Assembly: GCA_017461725.1 (NCBI GenBank)
Contig: JAFTXG010000027.1
Coordinates: forward strand, 1-64,000
From: Lachnospiraceae bacterium
Lineage (GTDB): Bacteria > Bacillota > Clostridia > Lachnospirales > Lachnospiraceae
Reading direction: 5' to 3'
Length of the DNA stretch: 64,000 nt
The position numbers were made by a program, and so were the translations under genes. Below the pieces are notes generated by a model. That model searched no databases, was not told the DNA's origin, and worked only from the letters and a program-made list of their open reading frames with translations. This document shows, piece by piece, positions 41,508-51,317 of the stretch. Position 1 is the first letter of the stretch; every line of letters starts with the position of its first letter.

Positions 41508-43445
41508 TCACTCTTCCGGTTTCAACGCATCCAGCTCCTTCATCCACAGCGCAGGCGATGCATCGCTGGGCATTCTGAGATCTCCTCTCGGGGACACGCC
41601 CACACTTCCCACCTTGGGACCGTCGGGCAGACAGGAGCGCTTGAACTGCTGCGCGAAAAATCTCCAGTAGAAGGTCCGCATCCATTTGTAGATGGTCTGA
41701 TCGTCGTACTGTCCTGCAAAGGCGTGTTTCGCCATGCGGTAGATCCGTGCAGGACGGTAGCCGTAGCGCAGAATATAATACAGGAAGAAATCGTGAAGCT
41801 CATAAGGGCCAACCAGATCCTCGGTTTTCTGAGCGATCTTTCCGTCCTCCTCGGGGGGCAGAAGTTCGGGGCTTACCGGTGTATCCAGCACATCATAGAG
41901 CACTGCCTTCAGCTCGGGCTCGCCGCAGGTGTCCGCATAGTAGCGCACCAGATGGCGCATCAGTGTCTTGGGGATGCCTCCGTTGACGCCGTACATGGAC
42001 ATGTGGTCACCGTTGTAAGTGGCCCAGCCCAGGGCCAGCTCGGACAGATCGCCGGTGCCGATGACCATGCCGTTTGTCATGTTCGCGATATCCATCAGAA
42101 TCTGGGTCCGCTCTCGCGCCTGCGCATTCTCGTAGGTCACATTCTTCACAGCGATGTCATGACCGATATCCTTAAAGTGAACGGTGACCGCATCGCGGAT
42201 GCTGACCTCGCGGAGCTCCGCTCCCAGCTTTTTCGTCAAGGTGCAGGCATTGGTATAAGTTCGGTCGGTGGTTCCGAAACCGGGCATGGTCACGGAGGTG
42301 ATTCCGCTTCTGGGCATTCCCAGAAGATCAAAGGTCTTGGCAATGATCAGCAGTGCCAGAGTGGAATCCAGACCGCCGGAGATACCGATGACTGCGGACT
42401 TGCAGTTGGTGTGCTCCAGACGCTTTTTCAGGCCCAGCGCCTGAATGGTCAATATTTCCTCAAAGCGCTTTGCTCTGGCGGCCGGGTCAGTCGGAATGAA
42501 CGGCGACTGTTCGATCACGCGCTCAAGCTCCAGCGCTACTCTCTTCATCTTAAAGCTTACGATTTTGTGTTCCGCACCGTCCGCGGGGAAGCTTCCCAGA
42601 CGTCTTCTCTCACTGCGGATGCGCTCCAGATCCAGATCTCCGTAGATGATTCCGGTACCAAACAAAGCCGACTCAGCCAGCACCGTGCCGTTCTCCGCGA
42701 TCATATTGTGACCGGAGAATACCAGGTCCTGGGTGGACTCGCCCTCTCCGGCGTTCGCCACCACATAGCCGCAGACCAGTCTGGCGGACTGTCCGGTCAC
42801 CAACTGACGGCGGTAATCATTTTTTCCGGTGGTCTCATTGCTGGCGGAGCAGTTGAGGATCACCGTCGCTCCAGCCAGTGCATGACTGATGCTGGGCGGA
42901 CAGGGTGCCCACACATCGGCGCAGAGCTCCGCACCGATCACCAGCTCGGGAATGCTCTCACAGGCAAACAGCAGATTGCAGCCGAAGGGTACCGGATAAC
43001 TCTCCCCGGACTTATCTCTGAATATCATCTCTGTGGAGATGTCATTGCCGGCAGCAAAATATCTTCCCTCACCGAACTCACCATAGCCCGGAAGATGCTT
43101 TTTCGGCACAAAGCCGAGAACCTTACCCTTATTTAAAACAGCCGCCGCATTGTACAGGCGGGCATTTTTCTCCACGGGAAGACCGAGGGCGATCACTGCG
43201 TCCATTTTCGCGGTGGCTGCTGCCAGTTCGCGCAGCGCCTCCATACAGCCCTCCACCAGAGTGCTCTGCAAGAGCAGATCGCCGCTGGTGTAGCCGCTTA
43301 AAACCAGCTCCGGCAGAACGATGATCTTTGCGCCTCTGTCATAGGCCTCTCTGATCTGTCCCAGTGCCTGACTCAGATTATAACCGGGGTCTGCGACTTT
43401 AATCTTAGGTGTGGCTGCTGCCACACGAAGGAAATTATCAAACAT
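41508..43445 (-). CDS. nadE: Glutamine-dependent NAD+ synthetase
   Basis: Final step of NAD synthesis: amidation of nicotinate adenine dinucleotide with glutamine-derived ammonia. The 645-residue protein has an N-terminal nitrilase-type glutaminase domain (Glu in VLPELVLSGY, Lys in VPKKHLPGYGEFGE, Cys in IGAELCADVW). The C-terminal synthetase has P-loop SGGLDSTLAL and GTGDLSELALGW. The long form is usual in Clostridia. ATG 43445 follows GAGG; a start 36 bp upstream is weaker. Confidence 0.96.
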   Translation of the reverse strand: MFDNFLRVAAATPKIKVADPGYNLSQALGQIREAYDRGAKIIVLPELVLSGYTSGDLLLQSTLVEGCMEALRELAAATAKMDAVIALGLPVEKNARLYNAAAVLNKGKVLGFVPKKHLPGYGEFGEGRYFAAGNDISTEMIFRDKSGESYPVPFGCNLLFACESIPELVIGAELCADVWAPCPPSISHALAGATVILNCSASNETTGKNDYRRQLVTGQSARLVCGYVVANAGEGESTQDLVFSGHNMIAENGTVLAESALFGTGIIYGDLDLERIRSERRRLGSFPADGAEHKIVSFKMKRVALELERVIEQSPFIPTDPAARAKRFEEILTIQALGLKKRLEHTNCKSAVIGISGGLDSTLALLIIAKTFDLLGMPRSGITSVTMPGFGTTDRTYTNACTLTKKLGAELREVSIRDAVTVHFKDIGHDIAVKNVTYENAQARERTQILMDIANMTNGMVIGTGDLSELALGWATYNGDHMSMYGVNGGIPKTLMRHLVRYYADTCGEPELKAVLYDVLDTPVSPELLPPEEDGKIAQKTEDLVGPYELHDFFLYYILRYGYRPARIYRMAKHAFAGQYDDQTIYKWMRTFYWRFFAQQFKRSCLPDGPKVGSVGVSPRGDLRMPSDASPALWMKELDALKPEE

Positions 43446-43495
43446 GATCTCATCCTCGCTTTTCAGTAAATTTTCTATCAAAAAAGATTCCTATA

Positions 43496-44596
43496 TCATT
43501 TTAATATAAACTCCAGCAACACCGGATTGTGGTCGGAATACGCAAACTCCACATCCAGATTGTCCAGTGTCACCACCTCCACATTGGGTGAGACGATAAA
43601 TCCATCCACCGTCGCCACAAAGCTGACGCCCGGAGTGTAGGGAATGTCATTGTCGCGCACGGACGGTGAGCGCTCCGCGGTGGTCTCCGCGCAGACCATA
43701 AAGCCCTCCGGCAGGTACTGTAACTGCAAGGGCTGTGCCCAGGAGCTGTACGCGTCGGCTCCGTTAAAGTAAGTCACCGAATCTCCGGTGATGTCCTGAT
43801 TGAAATCGCCGCCGCAGATCACATAATTCCCGGCCTTATACTCAGCCTCCATCTCCTCGCACAGCATCATAAACTGCCCGGTGCGGATGGACTCATCTCC
43901 GCCGTAAGCGGTCAGATGCACATTGAACACGCAGAGATACTTGCCGTTCTCCGTGGGAATGCGATTCACGCTGTAGCAGCGGTCCAGATCAAAGAACTTG
44001 TTGGGAATGCTCTCGTCGATCTCCAGCTTTCTGCGCACCGCCGACTCGATGGTATATTTGGAGAAGGTCCCCAGCCCCGCATAGGAAGCCCCGTGGGGCT
44101 CAGTGAACGGGTAGAACAGAAACGCCGAATCGTAGTTCACCGCGAAGGTGGACGCATATCCCGGAAATATCTTCTGAAGCTGCTCATACTGATTTATATG
44201 ATAACTCCTGGTGGAGTCCAAGTCAATCTCCTGAAACAACAATATCTCCGCATCCAGATCACGGACGTACTCTCCCGCACCCTGCACTGTCTCGATGCAC
44301 AGCTCCTCACTGCGGGCCCAGGACTCCACACCGCCGTCCATGAAGAAGGTGTAGTCCGGAATATAGGCACCGAAACCGATATTGTAGGAGACCGCCTTCA
44401 GTGTGGTTCCCACCGGCACCCTCTCCTCCTGCTGATTCACCGGCTCCAGCGGCAGATCCGGCTCCAGGCGGTGATAGCTGGTCATCAGATAGACGAAATA
44501 TCCGCCGACCACCAGTATCAGTATACCCAAAGCGATCAGAAACACGCGAAGTATCCGCTTTTTCAGGGAAATTTTCCGATCATTTATTTTCGCCAT
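43496..44596 (-). CDS. Membrane-anchored endonuclease/exonuclease/phosphatase-family protein
   Basis: 366 residues. A signal anchor lies at about 13-36, followed by an EEP domain with AVSYNIGFGAY, LLFQEIDLDSTRSYH (metal Glu), FNVHLTAYGG, ICGGDFNQDITG and the final YSDHNPVLLEF (catalytic Asp-His). It probably acts outside the membrane as a nuclease or phosphodiesterase on an unknown substrate. The 170-bp leader region has short direct repeats of TTCGCTGTTCCT. Confidence 0.85.
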   Translation of the reverse strand: MAKINDRKISLKKRILRVFLIALGILILVVGGYFVYLMTSYHRLEPDLPLEPVNQQEERVPVGTTLKAVSYNIGFGAYIPDYTFFMDGGVESWARSEELCIETVQGAGEYVRDLDAEILLFQEIDLDSTRSYHINQYEQLQKIFPGYASTFAVNYDSAFLFYPFTEPHGASYAGLGTFSKYTIESAVRRKLEIDESIPNKFFDLDRCYSVNRIPTENGKYLCVFNVHLTAYGGDESIRTGQFMMLCEEMEAEYKAGNYVICGGDFNQDITGDSVTYFNGADAYSSWAQPLQLQYLPEGFMVCAETTAERSPSVRDNDIPYTPGVSFVATVDGFIVSPNVEVVTLDNLDVEFAYSDHNPVLLEFILK

Positions 44597-44766
44597 AATC
44601 TTCCGCCCTTTCTCTCTTTATCTTTGCAAGTCATATCTTCTTTCTTATTTGCTTCCTCGCAGTTCTTGGCCGATTCGCTGTTCCTTGCCATTTCGCTGTT
44701 CCTGACCGCCCATTGCTCTCGGCCGATTGCAAGCCATATATTCCACATTGCAGCTTTTCGGATCCT

Positions 44767-46479
44767 TTACTCTCCTGTGAGCTCCACAAACATCGGCTCA
44801 TGTCCGATGGCGGGAAGAAATACCTCCAGCAAATCCCTCAGACCGATCCGCATGCTGGACGTATTGATACAGGGGTGGCAGCCAAACTTTTCGCCCTCTA
44901 AGATATCCCGGTCAATCAGCAGCTGCACCTGATGTTCGGTGTCGTTCATCAGTCCCAGCACACTGACCGAGCCCGGCGAAATGTGGAGAAACTTCTCCAT
45001 ATACTCGGCCTCCGCAAAGGATAGTCTGGCACTGTTTATCTGCTTGGTCAATTCCCTGGTCTTGAACTTTTTCTCGCCAGGCATCATCAACAGATAGAAC
45101 TTGGTCTTCTGCTGATTGCGCAGAAACAGATTTTTGCAGATCACTGCATCCAGCATCTCATCCACCGCCGCGCACAGAGCCATGGTCTTGGTTTCCTTGT
45201 GGTCGATCCGCTGATATTCGATCCCGAGACGATCCAGCAGATCATATACCGCCAGCTCCCGCTGCCGTCTGGCCTTCATTTTCTCCGGGGCCGGTCTGCC
45301 GGAAACCAATTCCAGCAGCTCGGGCACATCTTCGTAAGCTCCCCGATACCAGCCGAGCACGCCGTCTTTCTTGGCAAAACAGCCCGTGGATGTCTTCCAG
45401 ATGACGGACAACTCTTCTCCCGGCTCCACCTCGAGCCGGGTATCACAGTAATCATCGCTGTGAAGTCCGCCCTCGCTGTCGGTCCAGACATGTCCAGCCG
45501 GTGCAAGGAAAGTCTTTCCTGTGCTCTCCTGCCGGAACAGGGACATATCCCCTCTCTCCTCCAGAAGTTCCACCTTGCTGGCAAAATATTTGATATCGAT
45601 GGTCGCTAGTGCACCTGTCTGACGTTCCTTCGCAATCACCTTAGGAAATTCATCGTAGCAAGTCCAGCTGATCTCATCCATCGCCGCACCCGGACCCGGA
45701 ATCAGCAGCGCATTCAACTGCCCGCTGCGCTTCACTCCGCAGCCTCCGTCGATGCTGATGATATTTTTCTCCCGGTCAAAGATCGGTGCCAACACCTCCC
45801 CATCGTCGTGATACAGGCAGACGGGCCAGTGTCCGACCACCATATATTTGGTGAAATGATGTTCCTGCTTCAGGAAACAGTCGTTTTTCAGGAAGCCTTC
45901 TGCCTCCTGTCCCACAACCGCAGAAAGGTCGTCGGTGGGCAGACCGCCGTGGACAAAGATATAATTGCCCATCTCCAGCACCACCGGAAGGCTCATCATA
46001 AAGTCGATTTCTTCGCGGAAATGCTCCCGCAACAGAGCTCGATACTCTCCCGCAGTCTCGTCGGTCAGCTTGTCCAGTGGGATCCCCAGTTCCCTGAACA
46101 TATCCGAGAGCAATCCGCCGCCCCACCACTGCTGCAGCAGGTGAGTGTATTTGCAGAAGCGGGACTCTGCCTCCTCATCGGTGTCGGTCAGAAACTGCAC
46201 CCGATGCAGATCCACATTTCCGATGGTCACATAGACCTGGTTTTTTCGGTTCAATTCCATCACATACTGCAGTGTCCGCAGGCTGTCCGGCCCCTTGTCC
46301 ACCAAATCGCCCACGATCACCAGCACGTCGTCGCCGGAATAATCCACTTTCCGAAGAAGCTGAACCAGAAAATCCAGATGACCGTGAATGTCGCTGACCA
46401 CGATCACCCGCTGATTTGGGTTGATTTCAATTTTCTTAACTGTCGTTTTCATAAAGTTAGTCTCACATTCTGTCGTCAT
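44767..46479 (-). CDS. Fusion: metallophosphoesterase + prolyl-tRNA-editing (YbaK/ProX-like) domain
   Basis: 570-residue single frame. Residues about 20-300 are a PPP/calcineurin-like phosphoesterase with VVSDIHGH, VGDLVDKG, GNVD, FVHGGLP and VVGHWP metal motifs. A beta-rich linker follows (about 320-400). Residues about 410-570 match the ProRS-associated deacylase fold (LGIEYQRIDHKETKTMALCAAV...KNLFLRNQQKTKFYLLMMPGEKKFKTRELTKQ...SPGSVSVLGLMND), which hydrolyses mischarged Ala-tRNA(Pro). Start may be Met1 or Met10. I do not know this domain pair as a standard fusion. Confidence 0.85.
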   Translation of the reverse strand: MTTECETNFMKTTVKKIEINPNQRVIVVSDIHGHLDFLVQLLRKVDYSGDDVLVIVGDLVDKGPDSLRTLQYVMELNRKNQVYVTIGNVDLHRVQFLTDTDEEAESRFCKYTHLLQQWWGGGLLSDMFRELGIPLDKLTDETAGEYRALLREHFREEIDFMMSLPVVLEMGNYIFVHGGLPTDDLSAVVGQEAEGFLKNDCFLKQEHHFTKYMVVGHWPVCLYHDDGEVLAPIFDREKNIISIDGGCGVKRSGQLNALLIPGPGAAMDEISWTCYDEFPKVIAKERQTGALATIDIKYFASKVELLEERGDMSLFRQESTGKTFLAPAGHVWTDSEGGLHSDDYCDTRLEVEPGEELSVIWKTSTGCFAKKDGVLGWYRGAYEDVPELLELVSGRPAPEKMKARRQRELAVYDLLDRLGIEYQRIDHKETKTMALCAAVDEMLDAVICKNLFLRNQQKTKFYLLMMPGEKKFKTRELTKQINSARLSFAEAEYMEKFLHISPGSVSVLGLMNDTEHQVQLLIDRDILEGEKFGCHPCINTSSMRIGLRDLLEVFLPAIGHEPMFVELTGE

Positions 46480-46542
46480 TTCACAGCTGAAACTTCATTC
46501 TCAGCTGCCTGTCATGTCATATTGCTCCACATTTATCATCGG

Positions 46543-46605
46543 CTACTGAACGCCTTGGCCGGTCAACTGACCCTTCCCGCCTGCCTTCTCCTTGCTTCCG
46601 AATCT
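46543..46605 (-). pseudogene. C-terminal remnant of a sulfatase
   Basis: Reads FGSKEKAGGKGQLTGQGVQ and stop, against DGSKEKVCGKGQLTSHSFQ and stop at the end of the intact sulfatase 1.2 kb upstream in the same orientation. Only about 19 codons remain before a stop in frame. Confidence 0.7.
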
Positions 46606-46722
46606 GATGGTTTTCTATTTTAATATTATAATTCTGATTAACGTCCCGTGCAAGAAGTTTATTCCCTAATTTCCATCTTGCACTTTGAAAACATTTTTCA
46701 CTCGCACAACCTCCCGCTGATT

Positions 46723-46788
46723 AAAAAATCGGTATGTTGCAAATAGCCGCTCGATGGAGCCGATGCTATTTTGCAACATACCGATTTT
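46723..46788 (-). terminator. Long-stem terminator of the catabolic operon
   Basis: A roughly 20-bp, almost perfect stem (ATCGGTATGTTGCAAAATAGC and its complement, one bulge) is followed on the minus strand by six Ts, 27 bp beyond the kinase stop. Confidence 0.85.
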
Positions 46789-46814
46789 CCTGTAAAGGGG
46801 TATGTTATAGAATA

Positions 46815-47759
46815 TTATCCTTTCAGCCGCACATAATCCGCCAGGAAACGCTCGCGGAATCCTTTTGCAGGCTCCATCCCGCCATCCCAGAGTGCCTCGA
46901 TAGCTGCTCCAAGAACAGGAGGATACTCTGCGGAGATCAGTTTCGCCCTCGGCGAGGCGAAGGACCGAACCGCCTCCACATACTCCGGAAACGCACCGAA
47001 AATACCGCCGCCCAGCACCACCGGAAACTCTCCCGGGAAATGCTTTTGTGCCGCATGGGTGAGTTCCGCCAGATTTTTTGCACCTGTCTCAAATATTTTC
47101 TGGCAGATCGGGTCGCCCGCCTTTCTGCCCTCAAACACCAGATGGGCGAAGGATGCGATATAGGCCCGACCTCCCTCATAAAATTCCGGCATACACGCGT
47201 AGGCATCACGCCCCAGCTCACGCTTAAACAGCTCCGTCAGAATTGTCTTTTCTCCCAGGCCGTCCCTGGCCCGGAAAGTCTCTCTCAGCGCATCGCGCCC
47301 CAACTCAAATCCACTGCCGCCGGTATAGATCATCCACCCGTATCCGCCGATATGGATCAGATCCTTCCCTGCCTTTCCCCCGATCCGGCCAAACAGAGCC
47401 GCGCCGGTGCCGCACACCATGCCGCAGCCGTCATTGTGGCCCAGCGTTCCGGAAATCAGGTTACAGCCATCATCGTCAATTCGGATGGACACCTCAAATT
47501 TCGGGCGCAGGAACTCATTGAACCGGTCGCCCACATAGTAGGTCCCTGCAATGCCGCCATACACAGCGCACACTGCTCCCGGTGCCTGCTTTAACACTCT
47601 GGAGATAACCTTAAACAGCCGTTCCTGCGCGGCCTCCGCACCGATGTCAAGAGGATTACAGCCCTCAGATCTGTCCAGATGCAGGATATGGCCGGTGTCA
47701 TCGAACAGAACCGCATCCGTTTTTGTCCCTCCGGCATCCAATGCCACAAAATAGCTCAT
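46815..47759 (-). CDS. BadF/BadG-type ATPase, N-acetylhexosamine-kinase-like
   Basis: 314-residue ASKHA-fold protein: phosphate-1 FVALDAGGTKTDAVLFD, GCNPLDIG, phosphate-2 GMVCGTGAALFGRIGG, GGSGFELGRDAL, and adenosine motif VVLGGGIFGAFPEY. This is the pattern of GlcNAc kinases in the BadF/BadG family. As last gene of an operon with a sulfatase and a sugar-type oxidoreductase, it probably phosphorylates the released sugar or amino sugar. The substrate is inferred. Confidence 0.85.
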   Translation of the reverse strand: MSYFVALDAGGTKTDAVLFDDTGHILHLDRSEGCNPLDIGAEAAQERLFKVISRVLKQAPGAVCAVYGGIAGTYYVGDRFNEFLRPKFEVSIRIDDDGCNLISGTLGHNDGCGMVCGTGAALFGRIGGKAGKDLIHIGGYGWMIYTGGSGFELGRDALRETFRARDGLGEKTILTELFKRELGRDAYACMPEFYEGGRAYIASFAHLVFEGRKAGDPICQKIFETGAKNLAELTHAAQKHFPGEFPVVLGGGIFGAFPEYVEAVRSFASPRAKLISAEYPPVLGAAIEALWDGGMEPAKGFRERFLADYVRLKG

Positions 47760-47775
47760 ACTGTTCTCCTCTTTA

Positions 47776-49305
47776 TCACTGGAAACTGTGGCTGGTCAAC
47801 TGACCTTTTCCGCACACCTTTTCCTTGCTGCCGTCAAACTCCGGATCCACATAACACGCAAACCAACTGTCCAGCTCTCCTCTCATCGCAGCGATCAGCT
47901 CCGCACATGCCGGATCGCTGATCCGGTTGTGATCCTCACCGGGATCGCTTTCCAGATCGTACAGCTCATCCATGCCTTCCTCAGCGCGGATGACCAGTTT
48001 CCAGTTCTTATTGCGGATCATGCGGCAGGGACCGTACTCATCAAACACGACCACGCTGTCGCGAACCGACTGCTTTTCACCAGTCAGAATCGGAGCAAAG
48101 CTGCGCCCGGGATACTCTTCCTTCTCCTCCCAGGGGACATCTGCCAGCTCCAGGATCGTCTGATACAGATCATAATGGCTGACCATCTCATGGCAGACCA
48201 CATCCCGCTGCACCAGTCCGGGACAACTGAAAATCGCCGGAACCTTCACAGAAGTATCGTACATATTCACCGGATTGGTGCCGTTTCCCTTGCCCCAGAT
48301 TCCGTGGTGTCCCATATTCATACCGTTGTCGGCGGTAAAGATCACTATCGTATCATCGAGTATCCCCTTCTGCTCAAGGCAGTCCAACATACGCCCGATC
48401 TGAGCATCCATCGCTGTGATGGCCGCATAGTAGCCGGTAAGGCTCTCTCTGCGGTGTTCCTCCCACATTTCCGGAATCGGCGCATATTTGGCACCGCTGA
48501 AGCGGATGCCGGGGTGGGGCTTGGAATTCCACTCCGCCAGCGTCGTCTTTCCGTGGGGTGCCCAAGGATGGGGCGGGACATCGGGTGTGGACGAGAATGG
48601 ACAATCCCGGTACATATCAATATATTCCTTTGGATGGCTGTCTTCCGACCAGGGCGAATGGGGTGCCGTGTAGTGGACAGCCAGATAGAACGGCTTGTCC
48701 TGATCCCGCTCCTCCAGGAAATTCAGAGCGTTATCGGTGATGATATTGGTCACGTATGTATTTTCCTTCAGTTCCATCCTGCCGTTCTCCAGCACCACCG
48801 GATAGAAATAGTTTTCACCTCCCATGGCCGTGGTCTTCCAGTAGGTAAAGCCTGCCTGAGGGGTGTAGCTGTCACCCATGTGCCATTTGCCCGAAAGGCC
48901 GCACTGATACCCATTCTCCGCCAGCTCCTGCGTGAAAGTTCGTTGACCGTCCAGATAGCGGATCGCGAAGTCTCCGCTCAGCTGATTCTTCGGCCACGCG
49001 TAATACCAGGGAGCATGTTCATCCGCAAATTTTTCTTTCAGCTCCGGGCTGATCACCGACTCGTCCAGATGTCCCTTTGCCAGCCAGTCATGAACGCCGT
49101 GCTGGGACGGGATTTTTCCAGTCATGATCGACACTCTAGCCGGGGAACACACCGGAGAGACGCAGAAAAAATTATCGAAACGCATGCCGCCGGCCGCCAG
49201 GCGATCGAGATTCGGCGTTTTCACTTCCGAATTTCCCGCACAGCCCATGGCCCAGGCACCGTAATCATCCGCTAACAAAAACAAAATATTCTTTCTTTTA
49301 TTCAT
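47776..49305 (-). CDS. Type I sulfatase (Cys-type)
   Basis: 509 residues, alkaline-phosphatase fold. The metal site ADDYG is near the start. The formylglycine signature reads CSPARVSIMTGK, so the Cys must be oxidised by an anaerobic maturase. Catalytic residues follow in GKWHMGD, HYTAPHSPW and FTADNGMNMGHHGIWGKGNG. No signal peptide, so it acts inside the cell on an imported substrate. No maturase gene lies in the window. ATG 49305 follows GGAG. Confidence 0.93.
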   Translation of the reverse strand: MNKRKNILFLLADDYGAWAMGCAGNSEVKTPNLDRLAAGGMRFDNFFCVSPVCSPARVSIMTGKIPSQHGVHDWLAKGHLDESVISPELKEKFADEHAPWYYAWPKNQLSGDFAIRYLDGQRTFTQELAENGYQCGLSGKWHMGDSYTPQAGFTYWKTTAMGGENYFYPVVLENGRMELKENTYVTNIITDNALNFLEERDQDKPFYLAVHYTAPHSPWSEDSHPKEYIDMYRDCPFSSTPDVPPHPWAPHGKTTLAEWNSKPHPGIRFSGAKYAPIPEMWEEHRRESLTGYYAAITAMDAQIGRMLDCLEQKGILDDTIVIFTADNGMNMGHHGIWGKGNGTNPVNMYDTSVKVPAIFSCPGLVQRDVVCHEMVSHYDLYQTILELADVPWEEKEEYPGRSFAPILTGEKQSVRDSVVVFDEYGPCRMIRNKNWKLVIRAEEGMDELYDLESDPGEDHNRISDPACAELIAAMRGELDSWFACYVDPEFDGSKEKVCGKGQLTSHSFQ

Positions 49306-49382
49306 CAATCAATCTCCGTTTTCACAGGTTTCCAGATTATACGTTTTAAAAATCAGCGCTTACCGCATTTCGATCCCCACTC

Positions 49383-50717
49383 TTACCGCGTCTCGACACC
49401 GTTTCGCTTCAGCTCCACCTGCAGTTTGCTCACATTGATCTCTCCGGGCAGCTTGTTTTCCGCAATGGCAAGCGCTGCCGCCAGACCTGCCGCCTCGCCC
49501 ATCATAAAGCAGTAGCCCATAATGCGAATCTGTCCCTGAACCTTGCGGTCCGCAGAAACACAACGGCCGGCAATCAGCAGATTTTTGGTATTCTGAGGCA
49601 GCAGACTGCGATAGGGCAGAGTCGCGTAATCATCCTCCCTCAGCCCCTCTCTCTGGCTGAACAGATTATAATAATTCTGATATGCCTTCTTATCCGGCGA
49701 GGATGCATGGACATCGCTGACCGCACCGCCGTCAAAACGCATGATCGCGTCGTCGAATTTGCGGTAGGTCGACTTATCCTCGAAGGTGGTCACATATTTT
49801 CCCACCACCCTTCTGGTCTCCCGCAGCCCCAGATAGCTACCGGTGTTGGTCAGGTAAGCCTTCTCAAATCCAGGAATGTATTTGCGGTAGAAATTTAAGT
49901 ATTCCGCTGCCATCCTGCGGCCCTTCACTGTGGCGTCAGTCAGGCCCTCGGGACTTAAGCAATCGGCACCGTATACGTGTCCCGCATTCATCACACCCAC
50001 ATTAAAGCAGGGGCTGATCCGGAATATACCGGGATGGTGCAGATCCTCCACGGAAACGACACCGTCCTCCACCGCCTTGGGGATCAGGTCATGGATCATG
50101 TTTACTTTGGGGATCGCAGGTCCGTCTTCATAGGTCTTTAAAAATTCCTCATATCGCTCAAAATCCACTCCGGCATAGTAGGCCGTCATGGTCGGAGCCT
50201 GTGTGTTTCCGCTCTCATCGCCCAGTTCGATTGGCTCGCCGGCGTAGAATGCCAGCATCGCATCTCCGGTGGCATCGACAAAAATTTTTCCCTCAACAGA
50301 AAAATTGCCGGTGGGACCTGCCAAAACCAATCTCGTCAGACAGCCGTTCTCCTGCTCCACACCGATAATCTTCGTGTAGAGCATGAGCTCCGCACCGCTT
50401 TTCAGAACAATCTCATCCAGTGCCAGTTTCATGCTCTCCGCGTCAAAGGGAATCCGCCGATAATCCTTCACCGGATAATCGTCGATCAGCCGCGCTTTGC
50501 CCTCCGCGATCAGACCGTCAATGATCTCTTTTCCAATTCCGTAAAACCAGTAGTTAGAAGCCATGATCATGGTCATCAGACCGCTGGTTCCCAGCCCGCC
50601 CAGCATGGAGGACTGTTCAACCAGCAATACCTTCAGTCCCTTTCTGCCCGCGGCAACCGCCGCAGCCACACCGCTCATGCCACCGCCGGCTACAATCAAA
50701 TCATACTGTTGTTTCAT
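49383..50717 (-). CDS. FAD-dependent oxidoreductase
   Basis: 444 residues. N-terminal FAD-binding DLIVAGGGMSGVAAAVAAGRKGLKVLLVEQ is followed by GGLGTSGLMT, FVDATGDAMLAFYAGEP, LGLRETRRVVGKYVTT and the C-terminal GYCFMMGEAAGLAAALA. It fits the FAD_oxidored family (PF12831), common in carbohydrate-catabolic clusters. AGGGGAT precedes the ATG. The gap to the upstream gene is 19 bp and to the sulfatase 77 bp, within one operon. Substrate unknown. Confidence 0.88.
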   Translation of the reverse strand: MKQQYDLIVAGGGMSGVAAAVAAGRKGLKVLLVEQSSMLGGLGTSGLMTMIMASNYWFYGIGKEIIDGLIAEGKARLIDDYPVKDYRRIPFDAESMKLALDEIVLKSGAELMLYTKIIGVEQENGCLTRLVLAGPTGNFSVEGKIFVDATGDAMLAFYAGEPIELGDESGNTQAPTMTAYYAGVDFERYEEFLKTYEDGPAIPKVNMIHDLIPKAVEDGVVSVEDLHHPGIFRISPCFNVGVMNAGHVYGADCLSPEGLTDATVKGRRMAAEYLNFYRKYIPGFEKAYLTNTGSYLGLRETRRVVGKYVTTFEDKSTYRKFDDAIMRFDGGAVSDVHASSPDKKAYQNYYNLFSQREGLREDDYATLPYRSLLPQNTKNLLIAGRCVSADRKVQGQIRIMGYCFMMGEAAGLAAALAIAENKLPGEINVSKLQVELKRNGVETR

Positions 50718-50736
50718 CCGCTTATCCCCTTTCTTT

Positions 50737-51294
50737 TCATTCACCCTCCAGCAGAGCATACGGAAAAATCGTCATGGCAAATCCGTTGGCCGCAATCTCG
50801 CTGAGGGCGGCAATACCGGTCTTTCCGATCTCCCTGCCGAAAATTTTCAGCATATATACCTGATAACGCTTGGATACCATTCCCAACTCCGTCATCTCCA
50901 GATAGTGAAAATACTCGTGCATCAGAATCAGATTCCGCGCCTGCTGATAACTGTACCCGTTCTTCTTCGCCCACATCTGAACCGACTGCTTATATACAGT
51001 GACCACCTTCGCCCCGGGCTGTATCTCCGCGAAATAGCGAATGCGGCCGGACACGTAATCTTTATCCTCCGTCTTGACTGCGAAGCCTTCCCCTGCCAAT
51101 ACTACATCAAATTTTAACGGTTCTGACAAGGGGAATTTTTTCAAAAAATTCCGCGCAGTATCCACGCCAAGCTGCCAGCTCATCTCGATCAACGGCTGAA
51201 CATCCTGCTCAGGGATCTTATGATAGCAGTAATCTCTCTGAAGAATAAGCAGCGCATCTTCCCTACTGGGGAAGGGATAGTTTCGGTCAGTCAT
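50737..51294 (-). CDS. HExxH-containing hypothetical protein
   Basis: 185 residues, not assigned with confidence. LILMHEYFHYLEMTELG gives an HEYFH zinc-peptidase-type motif. The surrounding arrangement is reminiscent of IrrE/ImmA-like metalloprotease folds, without a helix-turn-helix. ATG 51294 follows AAGGAG; a start 21 bp upstream is possible. It lies between the hydantoinase-like gene and the FAD oxidoreductase with gaps near 20 bp, so it belongs to the same operon. Confidence 0.7.
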   Translation of the reverse strand: MTDRNYPFPSREDALLILQRDYCYHKIPEQDVQPLIEMSWQLGVDTARNFLKKFPLSEPLKFDVVLAGEGFAVKTEDKDYVSGRIRYFAEIQPGAKVVTVYKQSVQMWAKKNGYSYQQARNLILMHEYFHYLEMTELGMVSKRYQVYMLKIFGREIGKTGIAALSEIAANGFAMTIFPYALLEGE

Positions 51295-51317
51295 TCCCCC
51301 TGTCTCCTTTTTCATTC

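Larger units (their letters stand above)
46480..46814. other. Intergenic stretch with sulfatase remnant and long terminator
   Basis: No intact gene. Minus-strand 46605-46543 resembles the C-terminus of the nearby sulfatase, and a long hairpin lies at 46723-46788 (both listed separately). The segment between (46615-46720) is AT-rich without other clear signals. Confidence 0.6.
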
